NCBI GenBank assembly: GCA_019054805.1
Contig: JAHQIY010000012.1
Coordinates: 496,001 to 560,000, forward strand
Length of the DNA: 64,000 nt
From: Brachionus manjavacas
Taxonomy: Eukaryota; Rotifera; Eurotatoria; Ploima; Brachionidae
Direction of reading: 5' to 3'
Shown here piece after piece: positions 48,201 through 60,200 of this stretch. Each line of letters opens with the position of its first letter. Within the stretch, counting starts at the first letter, position 1. The position numbers were made by a program, and so were the translations under genes. The notes below the pieces were generated by a model. It was not told the origin of the DNA. It ran no database searches and saw nothing but the letters and a program-made list of their open reading frames with translations.

Positions 48201-51200
48201 AAAAATTCTATATAATCTTACTTTTTCGACCAGTTTAATTTGATAAATTTTAAAATTTATTTTTTATCGCTCAAACAAAAAGAGCTATAGTTGTTCTTTC
48301 AAAAAACTTACACTTCAATTGAAAAGTTAAGTTTTCTAAAAATTTTGTAAAATTTATTAAAAGAAGAATTAATATTCAAAATATAAATAAAAGGAAAATA
48401 AGTTAACTTTTTCCATACTTTTTGGCATTAATTTGTTGCCAAAGAAAAAAGCAACATTTAAAAAATTCAATTTTTCAAGTGTAAGTGAAAGTTTTACACT
48501 TGAAAAAACTTTGAGTTATTAAGTTGTCATTACATTAGGTTGGCAACGAAATAACTGATAGAAAAAAATAGCTAATATTGATTTGTACTCGAAACTAGTA
48601 TAAAAATAAATTAAAAATATGTAAGAGATGTGTATTTAAAAAAAATGATTAAAAAAAATTTATTTGATTTCTCGAGAGGATCAAAGTAAAATAGCAAAAT
48701 TCCACTTTGGAACATTTTTTGATAATATTTAATTTTTTTTCTAATTAGTTTTTAAATTTTAGATAGATATTTTTTTGAATAAAACTATCTATCTAAAATT
48801 ATAGATATTTTTTTGAATAAAACTATTTTTAAACAAAAAATTTCCATTTTTTCATTTTCATATTTTTAAATTTTTTGTGCAATATTTTGGAAAATTTTAT
48901 AAAACTCTCCCAATTGTTTATTTTAACCAAAATGAAAAATAAATTGTTTTTTGAAATATTTCACAAAAAACTAAAAATATGAAAATGTAAAAATGCAAAA
49001 ATTTCTTCATTCTGAAGAACAGTTGGAAGCCCCAACTACAGGAAAACTTAATTCTATTCCTAAAGAAGTGTATCAAAAGGTCTTTCAAAAGTGGATTGAA
49101 GGGATGAAACTTTGAATAGAAAATCAAGGGAATTATTTTGAACATTTGAAAAAATAAAAATTTAAAAATTTTTTTCTTTTTAATTTCTTTAGTCACAGCG
49201 CCAAAACTTTTGAGGAAAATTTTAAAATTTAACTTACAAAATGAATTCTTTCGATTAAAATTGAAAAAACCCAGATAATAAGAACGACTTCTATGACACT
49301 GATGTTCAAGGAGTTGCTGGTGGGAGATTGCTTCGAGTCTTCAATTGGATAGAAGTCACACAAAATAACATAGCAGAACATTGTCAAAAAAAACATGTAA
49401 ATTATTTTATCGTACAAAAATTTGACAATGGGAGCTTGGAAAAAATTGTACAATCTTGACAAATAGTCTTTTGGTTCTTTCAAATTATTGATATCGATTC
49501 GATTAATGACAAATTTTTTTTCCTCAAATTTTCTTTCCTCTATTTTCTCTTGGCAATCGATTTCTTTGAAATAATTCTTGTTCACTCGTCCTCTATAGAA
49601 AAACTCAAATGGAACAATAAACGGCATTGCCAACGATAGTGCCATCTAAAAATGAAAATATTTTTTTTCATTGTTTGCTTTTAAGTGAGAAAAATTACTT
49701 TAAAAAATCCGAATTCTTTGGACAAATTGCCATACCACAATCTTTCCAATAGTTCTTGTACACACCGCTGGCTAATGAAATTTCTGTCATTAGCCAAATG
49801 AGCGATTTGTAAACAAGTGTTGTTTCCGTACTCAGGTATGGTCCTAGTCAAGAGCAAAAATGATGCCGCTGGATTATCTTGGTAAAATTTGTTTATCAGC
49901 TTAATTGCTATGCCTTCAAACTCGGCTGCTAATTCTTCGTATTCAGCTCTGTCACTCTCTTCATTTTCTGCATATGACTTGAAAATTTTGGTCGCAAATA
50001 GGCACCCAATTAGTTGGTTCTAAAAACGAAATTTTTCAGTTCTGTTTGTTTTACCAGAGTTCTACTGAATCGACAAGTCAGCTCAAACTTGAAATTTCCT
50101 AGTTTATGGAGATACCACCAAGGTTAGGGGATCTATCTTAAAATAGCTGAGAATCTAATAGCTGTGTCAAAAAAAACGTGTCAAAATAGCAAAGAAAATT
50201 TAATTAATCATAGCAGTGCCAAAAATCGCTTTTTAAACGAGATGAAAATATCTCTTCCATTATAGCAAATATATTTTTATTAAAATTTCTAAAAAAATGA
50301 GTGAAACTACTGATGTAAATGATTTAGCTTTAAATCGTAATCAATTAATTTTAGTGATAAAGGTAAAATCACTCTTAAAAGGTTTTCCACAACTTAGTTT
50401 TCAAAACTATTACAATTAATTCAAAAACTTGAGTTATTGAATAATTATGAAAAGATAAAATTAGATGAATTTTTCAATAATTTAGCTTTAATATTAAAAT
50501 ATTGATTAATAACTCAATTATTTAATTCAATTTCTTTTCGTGTCATAAAACAAACTTTTTTTCAAATAAACTTAGCTATTTTCAACAAGCTATTTTTTTG
50601 GCTATTTTTGACTTTACCTGTCTATTTTTAATGATTTATTTTGACATATCTATTTGTTAAAAGTGGCTATTATGTTGATTTTTTTGTTGAGATAATTTAT
50701 TTTCACCGTTTCCCAAGGTTAGGCAGGATAAGTAAAAAATTAGACCCCTTGAAATCGTACACACGAATTTTAATAAAAATATTTTAAAAAAGTATAATTT
50801 AATTAAATTTTGATATTTTTGTTTTTTGACACTACAACTGGTTGCTAACCCTTGGTAATTACAATGACATCAATACAGTATGTTTCAAAAATTTTAGAAA
50901 TTAATTATTTTATTTATCTAAAATTGTTTATTTATTTATGGAATTTTAAAACCAAAAAAACAAAACACTTATTTGTAGAATTTTTTATTATACAATTTGA
51001 TATATTACACTCGGCATAAAAACAACGGGTGTTCAAAAAAGAATGTTCAAAATTTTGAGATTTAAAAAAAATATGTTCCCATAGACTAAATTTAACTCAA
51101 AAAGTCAAATTTTATTGCTTTTTTTTTAAATAACTTTTGGTTAAAAAATTATCAAAGGCTCATTTTTATCTGTTTTTTTTTGCTCTTTATAATAAACTAT

Positions 51201-54200
51201 TAAACATTTATATTTACTATAAAAACATTAAAGGACACTCGTCATTTCTAGGCATAGGTGTTCCAGATGGCCTATTTCTGTTAATAAAAATTGTAAAAAC
51301 TAGTTTTTTTTTTTTTTAATTATTAGGATGATACAGAATTTTGTCTATGGGAACATATTTTTTTTAAATCTAAAATTTTTTAGATTGGAACACCCGTTGT
51401 AATTAAAAAAAAATCGCATAAAAAATTAAATTTTTAGAGAGATTAGAAAAGACCCTAAATCTAGCTATCAAAAATTTGCCATTGATTTTAATTCTAAGAC
51501 TCAAGGATTTGTAAGTATACTGTAATGAGATTTTTCCAAAGAAAAAAAGTTTAGAGTCTCATACATGTGGTTGGTGTGCAATACTATCAATTAACTTTCC
51601 AAGGCAACTTGTCATACTAGTTGGACGGGCCCTGAGTGGCTAAACAATTATTAATGAACATGGTTTTACTTGTTATTTAATATGATTTTGGGGCTTGGCC
51701 TAGCTCATATGATAAAAGTTAACAATTTTGGCTCTGTATTAAAAAAGAACATTCAAAATAGCAAATTTAAATTGGCAGTATTGAAAAAAATTTGTCAAAA
51801 TAGCAAAATTTAAAATAGGATGGCATCAGAGTTTAAAATAGCTAAATGATTTGAATTTTGATCCCAAATATTTAATTTTCACCAACTTCCCTTATCCCTA
51901 ATTATCCGAGTGTATTCGATGTGGCACGATTTACAGGGCGTTCATTTAAAAAAAATTCAAAAAATCAACTACTTAAAATTTTAACTTATTTTCATGTTAA
52001 TTTTTATAAACCTTCTGTTACAATGGTCTTATCACTCATTAATTATTTTAAAAAAAACTTCCTCACGTTTATCATTTTTCATTTTACAGATATTAATCTA
52101 TCAATTAAAAATTTTAAACTTTTTTTAAACTTTTTTTTTTCAGTTTTAAATTATAAAACTGCCTAAATTGAAAAGGACAAAATTGCCAAAAAAAAATTTT
52201 ATTTGTCCTTTCCGCGCAGCTATTTCCATGACAGATCTATTCCATATCCATACTCACACACAACACTTACTTTTCCTTCTTTTAAAAAAACCTTGGCCAA
52301 TTTAGGCTTTTTGGCCAACACAGCATAAATAAACAAGTGCACATCTGGCTTATCGCAGAAGTCATCAATTTCTATTGATCTGTGTCCTAGGAAAATATTA
52401 AAATGAACTTTTGTTTAACCAAAATAAAAAAATATTACTAAAACAAAAAACACTCAACTCGATATTTTCCTCTTTCTGAATTAAAAAAAAAATAAATAAT
52501 AACTTAATATTCTTTTATTGTCAACGCATACCTGGCCGTGTTTATCTGTTTGCTCTATGATTCTTCTCGAGTCCAAGGTTGTTAAACTGTCATAGGGATT
52601 CTTTAGGTACTCATTGCGATAAAAATTGTCAAATAGGTATTTAAGAACCAAGCCAACGTCTTTAAAGCGAATGTGAATTTCATCCATGTAGACCTGTTTG
52701 CCTTTGCCAGAAATCCATGTGGAGTATTTGCTGAACTTCTTGAGAAAATAGACATTGAAAAAAGCGGACGCATTTGGTATGTCATTGTAGAGCTTAAGCA
52801 AAAGTCTGTAGGTGAGGAAATTTCTTAATTTTAGTCCAAAATCCAAAAATTCATCCACAAAGTCCGGTCTGTCCTCGTTGATGGCTTTATACATTGCGTT
52901 CTTGAGCAGACTCGCTTTTAACAGATCATTTTCAAGAATGTATTTTTTGGCCACATCTATCCGGTTCCAGTTTAAAGCCAGGTCTAATTGCTGGACTAAA
53001 AAATTCTGCTCATCCTGTTCCTCGGGCTTTTTGTCCTTATATTCTGTGGAGTTTTTGACCGCTTTGAGAAGCGAATGAAGAATAGCCTCGTCCAGTTCGA
53101 TGTTCTGTTTGGACGAGTCAATTGAAAACGATGCCAACAGATGAAAGTGGCTGCGGACAAAAATTTTTCTAATTGTGTCCACCATTTTTTCTATTTCAAT
53201 GTCACTTTTGTTGTGTCCCCAAACCTGTTTACATCTATGGAGAATTTCATTCAATATGTTCGCATCAGTCAACCTGATCGAAAGTAAAATTATTTTTTTT
53301 TAGTAAAAAATTTAAAAAAATTTTTTTACAATTCATCACTATTTTCATTTTCTTTATTTTCTTTGGATAGTTTGTCGTCAATAAATCGGTAAACAAACTT
53401 TATTTTAATTTTAGGTTTTTTTTTTTTTTTTAAATAAACAAGAATTTTACTGATAGAATATTCGATGCTCCTTCTGAGCCTTGGATGTCTAAAAACAAGC
53501 ATGGCGTTCCTTGTCTACACGAATCTTCACACAGCTTTAATGTATTTGGCCCACCACCTAAGAAAAATGTGATTATTTTGGATATTAGAGTGCCTATTTT
53601 CAAGTATTTATCAGTCCAAAATATTACTAGCATACTGCCTGTTTTAAGAGCCCAGGTCTAAGTTCTAGAAAAGCATGGAATTCATGAATAATTCTAAATC
53701 ACGGTCTAAAAACTAAATAGCTTAAAAGTTAATGCAAAAAAAATAAAAAAATAAACACTGTAGTGATTTGACATAAATATTTAAAATAAAAGTAAAACTT
53801 GGTAAATTTTTTTTCAAATTTTCTGAAAAATTAAAATTAAATTTTTTTAAGGTTAAAGAAAAAATAATTATTTCTGAGATTTATTAAAAAATTTAAATTA
53901 TTAAATTTCTTACAAAAAAATTTCGTAAAAAACACTTGAATTGAATTAATATTTGTGAACAGTAAACACTTAAATTACGTAAATTGTAAACACTTAAACT
54001 TAGAATTTTTAAAGCATTTTCATTTTTTGAAAGTATTTGATAAATATTCTTAAAATTAAAAAAAGAATTGATAAAAATTAATGGTGGCAAATCTCGCTGA
54101 TTGGAATCATTAAAATTCAAATATTCGAACCAACAGCCCCCTTCATTCCGGTCTCAATCGAATAATAATTAAACTTCATCGAAATACACAGTAGTGATTT

Positions 54201-57200
54201 TAATTTACGTGAATTTACGTAATTTTAATGATTATTCGATTGAGACCAGAATGAATGAGACTGTTGGTTCAAACATATGAATTTATACATATCTAATACA
54301 GAATAATATTTTTTTAGATTATTTGTAAAGGTTAGGTGAACTAAATTTACACGTTTCGACCAAAATATTCGTTTATAATAAAATATAAGAAAAAAATTAA
54401 GAATAGCACTAAACTTGAAGAGAAATAAAGGGCGAAGTCAGCCACTCCTCCATAAACAGTGACCATGTTGTTCTGATAAGAAATCCCTCCGCTCCAATTT
54501 TTTGGGGCAATAATGAAAAACAGGCCTCATTGTGTTTTGCAACACATCATGTTGCATCAAATATGTATGAAAAAATTAAACGATCCAAACTCATTTTTTT
54601 TAATACAGTAGTGATTCGATAATAGGATCCATGGTAAATTTACGCAATTTTACGCAAAAATACGTACCTAAGCGACCTTGACCTTGAAAAAATTATAAAC
54701 AAATAAAAATATGAAGCAAATTTTGCTCTTTTTTTTCGAATTTATTAAAAAATATCAAAACATGTTAAAATTATTTTTTTTTGTAAAATTTGCTTCATAA
54801 AATTTAACGCAACTCTCCTGTCTCATAAAAAAAAATTTCAAAATCACATATTTTCTAAATGATTTCAGGTAGTTTAAACAAAATTTAATTGTAATTTAAA
54901 TTTTATATTAAAATAATTTGGCTGATTTTGTGGTATTTAATAATTGATTAAATAATTTTTTAATTAATAAACATTAAAGCGACCTCATAAAAATTTTTTC
55001 AAATCTTTATCAATTAATTTGTGTTGAATTCTCAATAATTTATAAATTTTAAAAATTAAATCTATGTGTTTGAAAGTATTTAGATTACATAAGAAAAAAA
55101 TACGAATTTTACTTTTAATGCTTGCTTTTTAGTTTTAAAGCTTAATACAAAAAACTTTTTTTTTTATAATCAATTTTATTTGTCCTGCTAAATTAAAGAA
55201 GGGAAAAAAAAATCTTTCATTGAACCAAAAGCCGGCCGGCAAGGTCGCTCAGGTCGGCCGGTTCGGAGCCGCAAACAGGCCGGGACGGACGGCCGCGCTG
55301 GCCGTTGTTTGGTCACGGCTTTTTTTGCGTTACGTTTTTATTAAAACCGCTGTATATTTTACGATAAATTATGTAAAATCCAAAAATGCCAAAAAATTTC
55401 TAAAATTTTGTTAAAAAATACGATTTTGACTTGTGAATTTTTTTTTTAATTTAATTTTTTACCATATTTAATGTAAAATTTGGTAAAGTACAAAATTTTA
55501 AAGGTAAATTTTGTTAAATATGGTAAAAAAAGAAAAGAACCTAAAAAACACTAAAATTTGTAACACAACTTTTTTATTTATTTAAAATTCAAAAGTTTCT
55601 TATTTTTTTTTTAGTCTGTGACTTATCAATCTATAAGGTGTTCGATGCCTTAGTCCACACACTTTCTAAAATACTGTTGATTGGCACAAATTTATTAAAA
55701 TTTTCTTAAATTTAATAAAAGCAATAATTCTTAATGTAAAATTTTTCAAAAAAAATTACTTTTAATTTGCAGTAATTTCATGGCATTTTGAATTTATGAT
55801 CAATATTTGATGCTCAAAATGATCATACTTAGTTTTAATTATGAAATAAAAAGTTATTTCTAAATAGAATTAATGCAGAGGTTCATTTTTGGATGTAACA
55901 TTTTTTGTTAAATCTAAAGGTAACTTCTGCAATAACAAAACGCACATTGCAGAGTGCACACCATCTAAAAGATGCAATTCTTAAGTGAATAATTTTTTGC
56001 AGAATTTTGCAGAATTTTGCAGAATTATGCAGAATTTAGCTTTAAATTTAAAAAAGATGTAAAATTCAAAAATGTACTTCTGCATTAATTCTATTAAGAA
56101 ATAACTTTTTATATCATAATTAAAACTAAGTATGATCATTTTGAGCATCAAATATTGATCATAAACTTCAGAGTGCCTAATGTCATCTGGGAATTTTTCA
56201 AAATTTTTGAAAAAGTTTTATTTGTAACATTTGATCTAGGGTCAGAAAATGAGACATGAGTTAAAAGAGAATTTTCCAGGTGACCAAAATAAGCCAATTT
56301 GGTTTTATGAGAATAAGGATCTCTAAACATTACTGCAAATTTAAAGTAATTTTTTTGAAAAATTTTACATTAAGAAATATCAATTTAAGAAAATTAAATT
56401 AATAAATAAAAACAAATAACCACTGAAAAACAAATTTTTTTATTTTTATTTTTTTATTAATTTTTATTTCGTATTTTAAGGACATGCCGCTCAAAATAGT
56501 AATTCGGGCTGAGCGACATGTCATTAAGATCGAGCAATTACTTTATTATTTAATTTAATAAGATTTTCATGAATTGTCGCCTGAAAAAACTAACCAGATC
56601 AAAAGACATATTGACTATTAGCTTGAATAACTGAAAGTTTAAAATAAAAAAAAGTATGTTTTACCAATTACTAGCATAACCATGGGTATTTCATTTACAT
56701 TTATTGATTTTGGGTCGGTTATCAAATCGAGAAGCTCGGCCCGAAACTTGAGCTCACCGCCATAATTGTTAAGATGAGCGTTGTCCACCAGAATAAAATG
56801 TGTATGATTTGGGTCTAAATAGGCACCTTTTTGCATATCCAAAAATTCCCTATGAGGATGGTTTTTAAAATGTTCATCACTGAGAGCATACACATTGGGA
56901 TTGTTTGGCTTTCTTGTCAACAAATGGTTATTTTTTATTGTCGTCCAGTTGGCTATTCCCAACAAAATAAGTTTTCTACGATTTTCCAATCTGATGGCCG
57001 ACTCTTTAAATGCTTCTCCGATTATTTTCATGATGCCCTCATTTGTTCCACCCGTAACCAGCCATGCATCTTTTTTTTAATTCAAATATATTATACTTTG
57101 ATTTAGGAGATAATAAAAAATTATTGAAAAACAGTTCTTTTTTATTTTTGCATCGATAGAAAAGAAATCAAAGACTTTGCTTTGCTGAGGTTAAAATTCC

Positions 57201-60200
57201 GATCTAGTCAGAAAAATGTAAATTTTTTTTTAAAGTAAACTCTTGTTCCTAAACCGTTCTTTGGGTATAATTTAAAGTATTTTTTTTTTTATTTTTTTTT
57301 AATCTTTATTTTTGGTGACAAATGAAATAAATAATAATAAGTACGAAATTTTTATCAAAAACATCTTAAAAACAAAGATCTCAATTACACTCACTGGAAA
57401 TTTTTTCCACTATTCTTACCAAAATCATTCACAGAAAATACTCTGATAGAATGAGTACTGGAATTGTTAAAAAAAATTTATTTTTCAGATTTTTCAGGAC
57501 ATGTCACATGTGACTTATATAAATATTATGTAAATATGTCTGATTACCTAACCGGAGGAGCCAAAACTTTAATATATTTTTAATTATTTAACCATTCCAT
57601 AAAAAATTCAATTATTTTCTCTTTAATATTTATCAATAGCATTCAAAGAACTAAGTTAAACCTTTAGAAAAAGTGATTCAATATTTTTCATTTTTTTTTT
57701 CGCTTCATCATTTTGTATTGAATTTCACAACACCAAAAAATAAAAAATTCTGATTTTAAAATTAAATAAAAAGAGGGATAATTTCTTTTTACCACTAATT
57801 TGTCTTTTTTTTCACTAAAAAAAATTTATTTTTCCAAATAATAAACATGCTTTCAAAAATACTTTTGTGTCTAAAAAATATTTTTCAATAAAAAATAAAT
57901 TGAATAATCTAAAATGTCTTAAAAATGATAAACATTGAAAGTAATGATGATTTTTACTCTGACGATGAAGACGCAGTAGCCCCATGTATTAGTTCTATAC
58001 AAATTTCTCTAGAACTCGACGAACAGCTTGATAAACAACTTGGCAAAACAAAAAGAAGACGAGTACATTGGGAGTTTGAGTTAGGGATATTGGAATGAAA
58101 AAGAAACGAGGAGGAAAGGCTCAAGCTAAAGAATGGTTCGTAAAAAATTAAATTGAGACTAGACTTTTTATTTTTTACATTACTTATTGATAACAAAAAA
58201 TTATTTAGTAGAAAAAATTTTTTTTCCTCATAGATGTGAATCATTTGGGGGAAAAAAAGACTATGCCAATAAAAAGATAAAATGAAGAACATTATTTAAA
58301 ATTGATTATAAATCACATATAGCAATCTTTAATTTACTGGAGATTTTTTCAAAAATCGCCTTTACCTGTTTTTGTTCTGGAATTTTTTTCCTCTAATTTA
58401 AAATTTTTAAATTTACCCTCTATTACAGAAACTTACATAGAATTTCTATTTTCAGAGGCTTTTACTATTTTACCCGTTTTCCCTAAATTTTTTCATGATC
58501 AAAAAAAAGGCTCACTATTTAAGTTAAATAGAAATCTTTTTTAATAAATAGAAATAATTTTTTTTTAAATAGAAATAATCTTTTTTTAACAAATTTATGC
58601 AACAAATAAACAAAAAAATTCTTTCCTAAAAAATTTATTTTTGCAAGCAAACATTTTTTTTTCCATATATACAAATTAATTGTTTGATAAATAAACTTAC
58701 TTTGACTTTAAATAAATTTAAATTTTATGTAAACAAAAATATATTTTGACAATGTTTGATGATGATTAATAATCAAACTGATTTATACAAATTACGAAAG
58801 GTCAACTATTTTAAATGGCTGCAAAACATTAGAAAAGATGCTCACTGATTTAAGCAAATCTCAAGAGAGTTTCGTTCTGAAACTCGTTAGGGATAATGGG
58901 TTAATTAAACTTGCTGATTTTTTAACTCTAAATGATTTTGTTCTTACTAGCCAAACGACAGCTAATTGCGTGCTTAATGGTCAAATTAAATATTCGGTCA
59001 GTGTAAATCCAAAATTTTGTACATGTCCATATTTTTTGGAATACGATATTTGCAAACATTTTATCTCACTTTGCAAGCTTTTGAATCTTCATTTTGACGA
59101 AAATGATCGAGAATTTGTTCAAGTAAAAAAGAGAGGTAGACCACCTAAATCTAATAATGGGGCATTGAATAAGAATTAATGTAAAATTATAAATATAAAA
59201 AAAATCTATTTAAATGCGAATTATTTTTATTTAACTTACGAAAAATTCAATTTAGAAAAGAATTAAACTATTTATTTTTAAATTACAGTGGTGTTCCGGA
59301 TTTAGTAATTTACGATAATTTACGTAAAAAATAGTAAATTTACCGAATTTTACGTAAAATATTGTAAATTTACGTAAATTTACAAAAGTAAAAAAACGTA
59401 AATTTACTTGATTTTACGTAAAATTTGGTAAATTTCGATCATTTTACGTAAATTTATGTAAAAAAAAAATGTCCAAAAAATTGAAATAATTTGGCACTTT
59501 TTAAAATAAAATGAATTTTTGTTATCCTTCAATATTTATATCCAAAATTATGAGAAAAAAAAATTACCATAATTTACGTAAATTTTGGTAAAATGTAATC
59601 AATTTAATGGTAAAAAATAGTAAAAAATGGTAAAAATGATTATTTAAAATTTTAAATTAATTTGAAAAAAAATTTTTATTAGGTTGGTTATAATTTTTCA
59701 AACACTTAAAGGGTGAAAAATTAATTTTAATTTTCTTTAATTTTTATTATTTTTGTTGAAAGGCAAAGATTTAAGTAGAGAGCGCATTTGGGTATTTGAA
59801 ATTGTTAAAAGAGAAATACCAGGTCAAAAGATCAGAGAAAATTCTAAGCTATTTCTAAAGCTCCTTCAAAAAATAAAAAAAATAAAAAAACTATTAAATA
59901 ATTTTTAAATCATTAATTTTTGAAGGAGCTTTAGAAATAGCTTAGAATTTTCTCTGATCTTTTTGACCTGGTATTTCTCTTTTAACAATTTCAAATACCC
60001 ATAAAAATTAAAGAAAATTAAAATTAATTTTTCACCCTTTATGTGTTTGAAAAATTATAACCAACCTAATAAAAATTTTTTTTCAAATTAATTTAAAATT
60101 TTAAATAATCATTTTTACCATTTTTTACTATTTTTTACCATTAAATTGATTACATTTTACCAAAATTTACGTAAATTATGGTAATTTTTTTTCTCATAAT

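Noticed and set aside
55220..55414. 64-codon frame through the GC-rich patch
   Set aside because: Composition-driven (Ala/Arg/Gly); the segment is a repeat shared with two other sites and shows no protein family.
55998..56040. CRISPR-like array
   Set aside because: Four adjacent 11-base units without spacers, in the loop of a foldback element of a eukaryotic genome; it is a simple tandem repeat.
57954..58292. Minus-strand frame of 112 codons
   Set aside because: Ser/Phe/Leu-rich low complexity, opposite the possible MULE N-terminus.
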